Source of the DNA: Micromonospora vinacea
GTDB taxonomy: Bacteria; Actinomycetota; Actinomycetes; Mycobacteriales; Micromonosporaceae
Assembly (NCBI RefSeq): GCF_015751785.1
Contig: NZ_JADOTY010000001.1
Location: 6,324,001 to 6,388,000, forward strand
Reading direction: 5' to 3'
DNA length: 64,000 nt
The notes beneath the pieces are model-generated. The model had not been told where the DNA came from. It searched no databases and saw only the letters and a list, made by a program, of their open reading frames with translations. Made by a program: the position numbers and the translations under genes. Every line of letters starts with the position of its first letter. Positions within the stretch are counted from its first letter, which is position 1. Positions 41,360-50,075 of this stretch are shown in pieces.

Positions 41360-44188
41360 ATGGACCCCGCTGGGGCGCCACCGGCGGCGCGGTACCACCT
41401 GCTCGGGCCAGTCGAGGTGCGGTCGGCCGACGGGGAACGGCTGGCCCTCGGCACGCCGATGCAGGTGCGCCTCCTGGCCGTCCTGATGTCGCAGCCGGGC
41501 ACCGGGTGGTCCATCGACCAACTCGTCGACGAGCTGTGGCAGGGGCGCCCACCGAAGACGGCAGCCGGCAACGTGAAGACCTATGTCTGGGCGTTGCGCC
41601 GGGCGTTGCGGTCCCCGGGCTCCCCCGACGCCGCCATCCTCGCCGGGCCCACCGGCTACCGCCTCGCCCTCGACGGGCTGACGATGGACAGTGTGGCCTT
41701 CGACGACCTGGCCCAGCGCGGATATTCCGCGCTGCGGCACTGTCACTGGTCAGCCGCCCAGGAGTCGTTCGAGGCCGCGTTGGCACTCTGGCGTGGGGAG
41801 CCGTTCGCGGGCCTTCCCGGCTGGGGGGTGCTGCTCTCCGTCCGAGCGCGGCTCCAGGAGCAGCGGTCGAGCCTGGTGGAAGAGGTGGTGGACCTGCAGC
41901 TGCGCGCCGGACGGCACCAGGAGCTGATCGAACCGCTGCGGAGCCAGGTCGACGCCGATCCGCTGCGGGAGCGCCCCTGGGGGCAACTGATGGTGGCCCT
42001 GGCGCGGGCGGGCCGACGCGCCGACGCGCTGGCCACCTACCGGCAGCTACGCCAACTCCTCGCCGACGAGGTGGGAGTCGAGCCCGGTCCCGATCTCCAA
42101 CTCCTGCACACCCGCGTCCTGCGGGCCGAGCGGGAGCTGTTGACATCCGAGGCGCGGTCACCGGAACGATGCCCCCCGCGGGTCGTCCCCCGGCAGCTGC
42201 CGGCCCCACCGACCCTGTTCACCGGCCGGGCCGGGGAGCTGGCCCGGCTCACCACGCTGCTACTCGGCGACCCCGGCTCGGCCGGCACCGTCGTCATCAC
42301 CGGTACGGGCGGCGTCGGAAAGAGTTGGCTGGCGCTGCGCTGGGCGCACGACAACCTGCACCACTTCCCCGACGGCCAGCTTCACGTCGACCTGGACGGA
42401 TTCGGCACCGCGCCGCAGGCGGCGTCACCCTCGGCCGTCGTCGTCCGATCGCTCCTGCCCGCCCTGGGTGTGAAGCCTCTGGAGATCCCCGCCGAGTCGG
42501 CGGCCCAGTTCGCCCTGTACCGCAGCCTGACCGCGGACCGGCGGTTACTCGTGCTGCTCGACAACGCCCGCGACGCGGAACAGGTACGGCCGCTGCTTCC
42601 GGGGTCGACAGGCTGCGGTGTGCTCGTGACGAGTCGCCACACCCTGCCCGGCCTGGTCGCCGCCGAGGGCGCCCATCCCCTCGCGCTGGACCTGCCCAGC
42701 GATGGCGAAGCGCGCCAGCTGCTCGTACGCCGGCTGGGTGCGCAGCGAGCCGCCTCCCAGCCGGCAGCTGTGGACGAGCTGATCAGCCGTACCGCGCGGT
42801 TGCCCCTGGCCCTGGCCATCGTGGCCGCGCGAGCCGCCGCCCGGCCCACGTTCCCGCTCCAGGCCATCGCCGACGATCTGGCGGCGACTCGGGGCGGGCT
42901 CGCCGCCCTCGCCACCGACGATGCCGCCACCGACGTGCGGACGGTGCTGTCCTGGTCGTACCGACTGCTCAGCGCGGACGCGGCCCGGCTGTTCCGGCAG
43001 ATCAGCCTGCACCCCGCCGCCGACGTCGGCGCGGCGGCGGCAGCCAGCCTCGCCGGGGCGCCGCCGCACCTGATCCGGCCGGCGCTGGACGAGTTGACCC
43101 GGGCGAACCTGCTGGCCGAGGAGTCCCCCAACCGGTTCCGTTGTCACGATCTCCTCCGGGCGTACGGGGAGGAACTGACGTACGCGCTCGACCGCCCGGC
43201 CGACCACAGGGCCGTCCGGAGGCGCGTGCTCGACCACTACCTACGCGTCGCCCGTGACGCGGCGAGGCTGGTCGACACCGGTTGGCAGCCGCTCGATCCG
43301 CCGCCCCTGCCCGCCGACACGGCACCGCCGGCGTTTGCCGACCACCGGGCCGCGCTGGCCTGGTTCACCATCGAACAGCGGGTGCTGCTGGCTGCCGTCG
43401 ACGACGCGGTCGCGCACCGTTTCGACGCCCACGCCGGGCACCTCGCCCAGGCCCTCACTCCCCTGCTCAGCAGGCTGTCACAGTGGCACGACCTGGCCGC
43501 CGTACAGGCCAATGCGATCACTGTCGCGCAGCGCCTCGGTGATCCGCGGGCCGAGGCGCTGGCACACCGGGACCTGGCGCTGGCACACATCCAGTACCGC
43601 CGGTTCGGTGCGGCCCACCATCACCTTCAACGCGCGATGGCACGGTACGACCAGGCCGCCGACCGCCCGGGGCAGGCCAGCGCACACCTGCATCTCGCCT
43701 GGCTCTCCGACATCGAGGGCGACGCCCGGGCGGCACTGCCGCATGCCAGGCAGGCGCTGGCGTTGGCCAGCAGCATCGACGACCGGCTCGGCGAGGCTGC
43801 TGCGCTCAACGCGCTCGGCTGGAGCCACGCGCGGCTGGACGAGCACGACCGCGCCATCTCCTACTGCGAGCAGGCGCTCGCGCTCTACGAGAAGGCCGAG
43901 GACCGGCTCGGCGCGGCCCACACCTGGGACAGCCTCGGCTTCGCCTATCAGGGCCTCGGGAAACATCCGACCGCGGCGGACTGCTACCGGCGCGCTCTGG
44001 CGCTCTATTCCGACGTCCAGGACCCGTGCGGAAGGGCGGACACACTCGTCCGCCTCGGCGACACCCACCAGGCGGTGGGCGACCACGACACCTCGGTCGA
44101 CCTGTGGCGACAGGCGTTGGCGATCCTCGACCGGGTCGGTCATCCGCAGGCCACGGCGCTGTCCGAGCGGCTTGAGGCGTACCGGTGA
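41360..44188 (+). CDS. AfsR/SARP-family regulator with NB-ARC ATPase and TPR domains
   Basis: A 942-residue signal-transducing transcription activator. Residues 1-95 form an OmpR-type winged helix (YHLLGPVEVRSADGERLALG; QLVDELWQGRPPKTAAGNVKTYV). Residues 100-250 form the BTAD domain. Residues 265-560 form an NB-ARC ATPase with Walker A GTGGVGKSW and a Walker B-like LLVLLDNARDAEQ, and residues 650-935 are TPR repeats (AAALNALGWSHARLDEHDRAISYCEQALALY and similar). ATG at 41360 follows GATGAGG. AfsR-type proteins activate secondary metabolite or morphological genes on ATP-dependent oligomerisation. No biosynthetic cluster is adjacent, so targets may be distant or the following peptidase gene. 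Confidence 0.92.
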   Translation: MDPAGAPPAARYHLLGPVEVRSADGERLALGTPMQVRLLAVLMSQPGTGWSIDQLVDELWQGRPPKTAAGNVKTYVWALRRALRSPGSPDAAILAGPTGYRLALDGLTMDSVAFDDLAQRGYSALRHCHWSAAQESFEAALALWRGEPFAGLPGWGVLLSVRARLQEQRSSLVEEVVDLQLRAGRHQELIEPLRSQVDADPLRERPWGQLMVALARAGRRADALATYRQLRQLLADEVGVEPGPDLQLLHTRVLRAERELLTSEARSPERCPPRVVPRQLPAPPTLFTGRAGELARLTTLLLGDPGSAGTVVITGTGGVGKSWLALRWAHDNLHHFPDGQLHVDLDGFGTAPQAASPSAVVVRSLLPALGVKPLEIPAESAAQFALYRSLTADRRLLVLLDNARDAEQVRPLLPGSTGCGVLVTSRHTLPGLVAAEGAHPLALDLPSDGEARQLLVRRLGAQRAASQPAAVDELISRTARLPLALAIVAARAAARPTFPLQAIADDLAATRGGLAALATDDAATDVRTVLSWSYRLLSADAARLFRQISLHPAADVGAAAAASLAGAPPHLIRPALDELTRANLLAEESPNRFRCHDLLRAYGEELTYALDRPADHRAVRRRVLDHYLRVARDAARLVDTGWQPLDPPPLPADTAPPAFADHRAALAWFTIEQRVLLAAVDDAVAHRFDAHAGHLAQALTPLLSRLSQWHDLAAVQANAITVAQRLGDPRAEALAHRDLALAHIQYRRFGAAHHHLQRAMARYDQAADRPGQASAHLHLAWLSDIEGDARAALPHARQALALASSIDDRLGEAAALNALGWSHARLDEHDRAISYCEQALALYEKAEDRLGAAHTWDSLGFAYQGLGKHPTAADCYRRALALYSDVQDPCGRADTLVRLGDTHQAVGDHDTSVDLWRQALAILDRVGHPQATALSERLEAYR

Positions 44189-44257
44189 ATGCCTTTCGCC
44201 GACCGTCCCCGGACCGGCATGGATCCGACGTGGACCGGGCGTCGGCAGGCTGGGCGA

Positions 44258-45826
44258 ATGTTGACCACGAAGAGCACCACCTTCCGGCATCCCCGCGGGG
44301 GCGCCCGGCGACGCCGACGGCTCCTCGGTAGCCTCTCGGCCGTCGTCGCGGTCCTGGTCGCCCTCTCGCTCAACGCTCCACCGTCGCTCGCTGGCACAAC
44401 CACGCCGGCGGGCGGCGGCACCGGGCCGGTCGCCGCGAACACCGCCAGCGGTGGGAACGGTCGGATCGACTGGCAGGCGTGCCCGGAACAGCCCGACGAT
44501 CCGGGTACGCGGTGCGGCACCCTGCGCCTGCCGGTCGACTGGGCCCGTCCGGGCGGGGAGACCTTCCAACTGGCCCTGGCCCGGCGTCCCGCCACCGACC
44601 CGGCCGCCCGCATCGGTGTCCTGGTCTTCAACCCCGGCGGTCCCGGCCTGTCCGGGGTGGACGTGGCGCTGACGGCCGCCAGCCAGCTCGGGCCGGACGT
44701 GCTGCGCCGCTTCGACATCGTCGGCTTCGATCCGCGGGGCACGGTCCGCAGCGAACCGGTGCGTTGCTCGTCGGCGCTGCTGGGCCGGCACCCCTCCCTG
44801 ACGCCCGCCAACGCTGCGGAGTTCGAGCGGCTCCGTACCTACAACAGCCAGTTGCGCGACGACTGCCGCGCCCGCAGTGGCCCGCTGTTCGACCACCTCG
44901 ACAGTGTGAGCGTCGCGCGTGACACGGACGCCATCCGGGCCGCGCTCGGCGAGCGGCAGCTCAGCTTCTACCAGTGGTCCTACGGCACACTGATCGGGCA
45001 GTCCTACGCGGAGCTGTTTCCTGACCGCGTCCGCGCACTGGTCATGGACAGCGTGATGGACCACAGCCAGGGGGTCAGGGAATACTTCCGCAGCGGGGCG
45101 GCCAGCAACGAGGCGCTGTTCCACGAATTCGTGAAGTGGTGCCAGCGGAGCCCCGGCTGCGCGCTGCACGGACGCGATGTGCCGGCGCTCTACGACCGAC
45201 TGGTGCGCCGCGCCGATGCCGGCACGCTTGTCGACGCGGCCACCGGCACCACGCTGACCTGGTTCGAGCTCGGGTTCGCGACATTCGTCAACTTCTTCGA
45301 CGCGACCTGGGCCGATCTCGCGAACATGCTGCTCGCCCTGGAGCGGGGCGAGCCCGCCTCACTCGCGTCCCCGATGGTGCCGGTCGACGGCGACACGGAC
45401 CTGACCGAGTACGCGCTACCGGCGTTCTGCCAGGACTGGTCGCTGCCGATCGACGGGTTCGCCGACTGGAACCGGTATCTCGAACTGTCCCGCGCCGCGG
45501 CACCGCACCTGCGGGCCTCCCCGTTGGCCGTCCGCTTCGGCGCGATCTGCCTGGGGTGGACGGCGACCAACCCACAACATCAGCTGCGGGTACGGACGAG
45601 CGCGCCGCTGCTGGTGCTCAACGGGCGGTACGACCCGGCCACCCCGTACGACGGGGCCCAGCGGGTGGTGCGTCAGCTCGGCGGCCGGGGCCACCTCGTC
45701 ACCTACGAGGGGTCGGGCCACGCCAGCTACCCACGGACCGAGTGCACCCGTCGTCAGGTGGAGCGGTACCTCATCACCAGAACCACGCCACCGGTCGGCG
45801 CGAGCTGTCCGGCCGCCCCGGTCTGA
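44258..45826 (+). CDS. Secreted TAP-like tripeptidyl aminopeptidase/alpha/beta hydrolase
   Basis: A 522-residue exported alpha/beta hydrolase of the SlpD/SlpE/Tap group, which removes tripeptides from secreted proteins or hydrolyses esters. It has an Arg-rich signal peptide (GGARRRRRLLGSL then a hydrophobic stretch), oxyanion motif FNPGGPG, nucleophile Ser in YQWSYGTLIG (about residue 230), acid in LNGRYDPATPY and His in GSGHASYPR, plus the C-terminal TAP domain with paired cysteines. ATG at 44258 is chosen because the signal peptide starts there. It begins 69 nt after the SARP regulator and may be its target. Confidence 0.87.
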   Translation: MLTTKSTTFRHPRGGARRRRRLLGSLSAVVAVLVALSLNAPPSLAGTTTPAGGGTGPVAANTASGGNGRIDWQACPEQPDDPGTRCGTLRLPVDWARPGGETFQLALARRPATDPAARIGVLVFNPGGPGLSGVDVALTAASQLGPDVLRRFDIVGFDPRGTVRSEPVRCSSALLGRHPSLTPANAAEFERLRTYNSQLRDDCRARSGPLFDHLDSVSVARDTDAIRAALGERQLSFYQWSYGTLIGQSYAELFPDRVRALVMDSVMDHSQGVREYFRSGAASNEALFHEFVKWCQRSPGCALHGRDVPALYDRLVRRADAGTLVDAATGTTLTWFELGFATFVNFFDATWADLANMLLALERGEPASLASPMVPVDGDTDLTEYALPAFCQDWSLPIDGFADWNRYLELSRAAAPHLRASPLAVRFGAICLGWTATNPQHQLRVRTSAPLLVLNGRYDPATPYDGAQRVVRQLGGRGHLVTYEGSGHASYPRTECTRRQVERYLITRTTPPVGASCPAAPV

Positions 45827-45837
45827 CGGGGCGAGGT

Positions 45838-45850
45838 CGTCACTGTGACG
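45838..45850. terminator. Weak hairpin between convergent genes
   Basis: CGTCAC-T-GTGACG forms a 6-bp stem with a loop too small to be ideal. It is the only obvious structure between the peptidase and SnoaL-like genes. Confidence 0.35.
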
Positions 45851-45943
45851 CCCCAGCTCTCGGCAGGTAGCGCGACCGGTCCGACGTCGTGTCGGTCAGG
45901 TCTTCTACGCCGGCGGCTGGGGCGTCGCCGCAACCAGTCGCGG

Positions 45944-46336
45944 TCAGGAGCCGTCGGGCGGATCGGCGGGTTGCTGTCCCGGCCAGAACGGCCACTCCTC
46001 GAATGAGCGGCACCGTCCGTCGTCGGCGAACCGCATGACCCACAGGTCGCGGTACTCCTGGTCGACCGGGTCGCCGTAGCGGACCTCCTGGCGCGACACG
46101 GCGGTGTCGCCGTCGACCGCGACGATCTCCGTGGTCAGCTGGAACACCTCGTCGGGGCCCTTGCGCTGCTTCTCCCACATACGGGCGATGGCCGGCAGGC
46201 CGACGACGGGGGTCCAGTACGGCCCCTGCTGGTAGCTCGCGTCCTCGGTGAAGAGCGTGACCAGCGCGTCAGTGCCCGGGGTCCGCCAGAGCCGCTCGTA
46301 GGTGGCAAGCCACTCCTCGACGTGCGTCCTGTCCAT
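45944..46336 (-). CDS. SnoaL-like/NTF2-fold protein
   Basis: A 130-residue cone-shaped NTF2-like protein. The helix pair at the start (VEEWLATYERLWRTPGTDALVTLFTEDASY) and the strands GLPAIARMWEKQRKGPDEVF and DTAVSRQEVRYGD match SnoaL_2-type small polyketide cyclase-like or ketosteroid isomerase-like proteins. Many members have no known activity. ATG at 46336 follows GGAGG with short spacing. It is divergent from the third CE1-like esterase. Confidence 0.8.
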   Translation of the reverse strand: MDRTHVEEWLATYERLWRTPGTDALVTLFTEDASYQQGPYWTPVVGLPAIARMWEKQRKGPDEVFQLTTEIVAVDGDTAVSRQEVRYGDPVDQEYRDLWVMRFADDGRCRSFEEWPFWPGQQPADPPDGS

Positions 46337-46474
46337 GCCCTCCACCTTGCCATCCGGGGGCCGCCCAGCTGCGAGAACCCGCAGGCCGCGGGTAACGCAC
46401 CCATCGGGGCGCTCGCCAGCCTCGGGCCTCGGACACCCTTGACATCGACGGGTGTAGCCAGCCACACTCCCGAT

Positions 46475-46490
46475 GCTAATTCGATTTAGC
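46475..46490. promoter_or_regulatory. Palindromic operator candidate upstream of the esterase
   Basis: GCTAATTCGATTTAGC is symmetric at 7 of 8 paired positions and resembles the TetR sites at 38974-38988. It lies about 75 nt upstream of the esterase start, in the divergent spacer. Confidence 0.45.
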
Positions 46491-46563
46491 TGCCATCGGA
46501 GCCCTCAACTCCCACCACCGGACCAGACCGCGACGAGCGACCACCACAAAGGAGTCTTCGCGC

Positions 46564-48450
46564 ATGAGGGAAACGACCGGAAGACGCAGGCTCCGGCTTG
46601 CGATCTCGATTCTCGCGTTCACGGCACTCGCTGCGGGGGCCGTCCTCCCCGCGCCGGCTGCCGCCGCCGGCAGGCCCGCGCCCGTGCCGGGTACGACGGT
46701 CAAGGCGGACCGCACCTCACCGACCGGTTACACAGTCACATTCGTCTACCGCAATCCCCATGCCACCCAGGTCCGTCTCGCCGGGGACCTGACCCTGCTC
46801 GACGTCGGCACCGGCAGCACGCGTTATCAGCCGGAAGAGTGGCAGCCGGGGCGCTACCACGCCGGCGGCACCGAGTTCCTCCGGGACATGGCGAGGGACC
46901 CGAAGGGAAACTGGTCGGTCTCGCTCCCGCTGCACGCCGGAGGTCTCAGCTACTGGTACCGCGTCTGGGACCCGACCCAGGGCTGGGAGAACAAGCGCAT
47001 CTGGGATCCCGCCTCGACGAACCCTCGGCCGCCGGGCGAGTCCTCGTTCCGGGTCCGGAACAACGACGTCCTCGATGCCGTGTACGTGCCGTACGCCAAG
47101 AAGCAGAACGACCCGGTGCTGAAGGAGCGTGCGGACTACGAGTTGCCGCTGGCCGACCGCGCGAAGCGGGGAACCGTCCGGTACGTCCCGTACACCACGA
47201 TCCTGGGTGACAGCGGCCACTACCTCGGCGTCTACCTGCCGGCCAACTACGACGCCAACCGCGCGGAGCCGTACAAGGTCGCCTATCTCGCCCACGGTAT
47301 CTTCGGCGACGAGACCGACTTCATGGTCCCCGCGAACGTCCCGAACATCCTGGACAACATGACGGCCAGGGGCGAGATCGAGCCGACGGTGGTCGTCACC
47401 ATGGGCAACCACTTCACGGGCACCGGCCTCGGCTTCGCGTCCTACAACCAGACCAACGCGGCCAACAACCTGGTCCAGACGATCCTGCCCCTCATCGAGC
47501 GCAGCTACAACGTCTCGACCGAGCGGTCCGGGCGCGCCTACGCCGGGTTCTCGTACGGCGGAATGACCGGCGGCGTCGTCATCAAGAACTACCCGACCAC
47601 CTTCGCGTTCTACGGACACTTCTCCGGCAACCCGTCCCTCACCACCCAGGACTACGACACCATCGCGAACGCGGTCGGGGACGACGACCTCTCCGTCTTC
47701 CTCGGCAACGGTGTCTTCGAGGGCAACCTCAACGCCCAGAACGCCATCGCCGACAACTTCCGGGCCCGGGGGTACTCCGCCGCGACGACCCAGGTCCCCG
47801 GCGCGCACGACGGGATGACGGCGGGTCAACTGTTCACGATCTTCGCCCGGGATCACCTGTGGTCGGGGGTCGACTCCGTGTCGGTGACGCCGGCGACGGT
47901 GAACCTCACCACGGGCTGGAACTGGACCAGGCAGTTCACCGCGCAGGTGACGACCAACGAGGGTGTGAGCCCGGCGGTGACGTGGTCGGTTCAGGGTGCG
48001 ACCTCCACCGGCACCACCATCTCCGCGGAGGGTCTGCTCTCGGTCGCCGCCGCGGAGACCGCGTCGTCGCTCACCGTCGTGGCGACGTCGGTGGTCGACC
48101 CGACCAGATCACGCTCGGCCCAGGTCACCCTGACGCCTCCGGGCCCCGCGCGAGTCACGGTGAAGACGAAGGCCACGCCCGCCTCGGTCGTCCGTGGTGA
48201 CACGTTCACGCTGACCGTCGACGTGCGGGCGCAGCATCCGCACCGGAAAGCTGCCACGGCGGTGAACGGCGAGGTCGCCGTCACCTTCGGCGGCACCACC
48301 CGGGTGGTGCCGCTCCGCGATGGCGCGGCCGTCGTCACGCTGCCGACCGACGGGCTGCCCTCCGGGTCGTACCCGGTGCACGTCGCCTACTCCGGCGACC
48401 GGGTCCACGCCCCGACCGCGGCGGTCCACCAGCAGCTGCGGGTTCGCTGA
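46564..48450 (+). CDS. Secreted CE1-like esterase with C-terminal Ig-like repeats
   Basis: A 628-residue secreted protein: signal peptide (1-35, ending AAAA), an E-set domain (about 45-165), an esterase-D/CE1 hydrolase (about 200-440), then Big-type and MG2/Ig-like domains (SVSVTPATVNLTTG; VTVKTKATPASVVRGD). The serine is in YAGFSYGGMTGG and the histidine in VPGAHDG. At the acid position the sequence reads LGNGVFEGN, so Glu seems to replace the Asp of the other two esterases. AAAGGAG precedes the ATG. It is distant from the sugar genes and may act on another ester, such as a wall or extracellular polymer. Confidence 0.85.
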   Translation: MRETTGRRRLRLAISILAFTALAAGAVLPAPAAAAGRPAPVPGTTVKADRTSPTGYTVTFVYRNPHATQVRLAGDLTLLDVGTGSTRYQPEEWQPGRYHAGGTEFLRDMARDPKGNWSVSLPLHAGGLSYWYRVWDPTQGWENKRIWDPASTNPRPPGESSFRVRNNDVLDAVYVPYAKKQNDPVLKERADYELPLADRAKRGTVRYVPYTTILGDSGHYLGVYLPANYDANRAEPYKVAYLAHGIFGDETDFMVPANVPNILDNMTARGEIEPTVVVTMGNHFTGTGLGFASYNQTNAANNLVQTILPLIERSYNVSTERSGRAYAGFSYGGMTGGVVIKNYPTTFAFYGHFSGNPSLTTQDYDTIANAVGDDDLSVFLGNGVFEGNLNAQNAIADNFRARGYSAATTQVPGAHDGMTAGQLFTIFARDHLWSGVDSVSVTPATVNLTTGWNWTRQFTAQVTTNEGVSPAVTWSVQGATSTGTTISAEGLLSVAAAETASSLTVVATSVVDPTRSRSAQVTLTPPGPARVTVKTKATPASVVRGDTFTLTVDVRAQHPHRKAATAVNGEVAVTFGGTTRVVPLRDGAAVVTLPTDGLPSGSYPVHVAYSGDRVHAPTAAVHQQLRVR

Positions 48451-48458
48451 CCAACAGG

Positions 48459-48495
48459 CGGGTGGGCCGGCGACCTCTCGTCGTCGGCCCACCCG
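48459..48495. terminator. Bidirectional terminator hairpin
   Basis: A 16-bp stem with one G-T pair (arm CGGGTGGGCCG at 48459, complement ending at 48495) and a 5-nt loop lie between convergent genes. Confidence 0.8.
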
Positions 48496-48515
48496 TCAGC
48501 TGTCCGTCCGGACCG

Positions 48516-49229
48516 TCAGCTCACGCCCCGGACCGCTTCGATGATCGTCTCGGCGACCTCACCCGGCCGGGCCACCGCCATCGCGTGCGAGCCGCCGACG
48601 ACCTCGCGCTGCCCCCGGGGATTGGCCCGCTCGGCCATGAAGCGGTGCACCTCGGCGGGAATGTTCTTGTCAGCGTCCCCGAACACGAACCAGCTGGCCA
48701 GCGATCGCCAGGCGGGGTCGCCGGTGAGCGTGTCGCCCAGGGCCTGTTCGGTGATCGGCCGCTGGGTCCGCGCCATCAGCGCGGCCAGCTTGTCCGACGC
48801 GTCCGCGCAGAACTGCGCGTGGTACTGGTCCTGACCGATCGCCACCTCGTTCCCACCGGTCGACACCGGGTACTGCACCAGCGTGTCGGCGAGCGTGCTG
48901 CCGGGGAACTTCGCGGACAGCGCAAGCGCCGACTCACCGGTGTCCGGGGCGAAGGCGTTCACGTACACGAGGGCGCGCACCGAAGTGTCGCCGGCTGCGG
49001 CCTGGGTGATCACCATGCCGCCGTACGAGTGGCCGACGAGGACGACCGGACCACCGATGCTACGGACCACATCCCGCACGTACGCGGCGTCGCCGGCGAG
49101 GCTCCGCAGCGGGTTCGCAACGGCCACCAAGTCGTACGCGCCGCTCAGCCGCTCGAGCACACCGTTCCAGCTCGCCGACTCGGCGAACGCGCCGTGCACG
49201 AGCACGATGGTGGGCTGTGGATCAGGCAT
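48516..49229 (-). CDS. Alpha/beta hydrolase (esterase EstC/salicylate esterase-like)
   Basis: A 237-residue cytosolic alpha/beta hydrolase. It has IVLVHGAFAESASWNGV as the oxyanion motif, VLVGHSYGGMV with the nucleophile Ser (about residue 68), Asp in FVFGDADKNIP and His in VGGSHAMAVARP. The compact lid-poor form with FAESASW is typical of the actinobacterial EstC/RutD-like annotated esterases. Substrate unknown. AGGGGG precedes the ATG. It is divergent from the AlkD-like gene at 49341. Confidence 0.88.
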   Translation of the reverse strand: MPDPQPTIVLVHGAFAESASWNGVLERLSGAYDLVAVANPLRSLAGDAAYVRDVVRSIGGPVVLVGHSYGGMVITQAAAGDTSVRALVYVNAFAPDTGESALALSAKFPGSTLADTLVQYPVSTGGNEVAIGQDQYHAQFCADASDKLAALMARTQRPITEQALGDTLTGDPAWRSLASWFVFGDADKNIPAEVHRFMAERANPRGQREVVGGSHAMAVARPGEVAETIIEAVRGVS

Positions 49230-49340
49230 GATAGGTGCCCCCTCACTCCGTGAAGCTGTTCACCGCCGGTCGCACTGGTACGCCTGGATACCCGTTACGC
49301 GAGTGTGAAACGTCCGGTCCCGATGTGGCAGGAGGCTGCG

Positions 49341-50006
49341 ATGGCTACGACGACGGTGACCGACGTGATGGCCGAGCTGGCCGAGTTGGAGGACCCGAAG
49401 GCACGGGAGGTGAACGCCAGACACGGTGACGATCATGGTGTGCACCTCGGCGCGCTTCGGGCCCTCGGGAAGCGGCTGAAGATGCAGCACGATCTCGCGC
49501 GCCAGCTCTGGGCGACGGGTGACGCCTCGGCGCGGCTGCTGGCAGTCCTGATCTGCCGTCCCAGGGCCTTCGAGCGGGACGAGTTGGACGCCATGGTGCG
49601 CGAGGCGCGCACCCCGAAGGTGCACGACTGGCTCGTGAACTACGTGGTGAAGAAGAGCCCGCACTCCGACGAGCTGCGACTGGCCTGGTTCGCCGACGCG
49701 GATCCCGTGGTCGCGAGTGCCGGCTGGGCGTTGACCACCGACCGCGTGACGAAGAATCCCGGGAGTCTCGACCTCCCGGGACTGCTCGATGTGATCGAGA
49801 CCGAGATGAGGGACGCGCCGGATCGCCTGCAGTGGGCGATGAACCACTGCCTGGCGCAGATCGGCATCGAGCACGCCGAGTACCGCGCCCGGGCGATCGA
49901 CATCGGCGAACGCCTGGAGGTGCTCAAGGATTACCCCACCTCCCCCGGCTGCACGTCCCCGTTCGCGCCGATCTGGATCGGCGAGATGGTGCGCAGAGCG
50001 GGATAA
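49341..50006 (+). CDS. Second AlkD-like HEAT-repeat DNA repair family protein
   Basis: A 221-residue helical protein of the DNA alkylation repair superfamily (AlkD2-like branch). Features are NARHGDDHGVHLGALRALGK, KMQHDLARQLWATGDASARLLAVL, TPKVHDWLVNYVVK and a C-terminal SPGCTSPFAPIWIGEMV segment. The aromatic and Asp arrangement differs from the AlkD at 407 (VHDWLVNYVV against NNWDLVDSSA), so glycosylase activity is less certain. An ideal AGGAGG precedes the ATG at 49341; upstream GTG and ATG codons lack it. It lies 56 nt before the MFS gene. Confidence 0.83.
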   Translation: MATTTVTDVMAELAELEDPKAREVNARHGDDHGVHLGALRALGKRLKMQHDLARQLWATGDASARLLAVLICRPRAFERDELDAMVREARTPKVHDWLVNYVVKKSPHSDELRLAWFADADPVVASAGWALTTDRVTKNPGSLDLPGLLDVIETEMRDAPDRLQWAMNHCLAQIGIEHAEYRARAIDIGERLEVLKDYPTSPGCTSPFAPIWIGEMVRRAG

Positions 50007-50048
50007 GCCCGCATGGGCGGGGTCGACGCCGTCTCGCGCGCACCCCTA

Positions 50049-50075
50049 TAGTGAGTTCCATTATGGGACTTACTA
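50049..50075. promoter_or_regulatory. 27-bp near-palindrome across the -10 box and start codon of the MFS gene
   Basis: The arms TAGTGAGTTCCAT (50049-50061) and ATGGGACTTACTA (50063-50075) match at 11 of 13 positions around a central T. A -10 box, TATAGT (50047-50052), overlaps the left arm and the ATG (50063) opens the right arm, so transcript and translation start nearly coincide. A bound dimer would block promoter escape completely. Confidence 0.7.

Noticed and set aside
43478..45169. Open frame of 563 codons antisense to the SARP and peptidase genes
   Set aside because: It spans two real genes and has low-complexity composition.
41360..45826. Secondary metabolite gene cluster suggested by the SARP regulator
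   Set aside because: No synthase, tailoring or resistance genes are within reach in the window.
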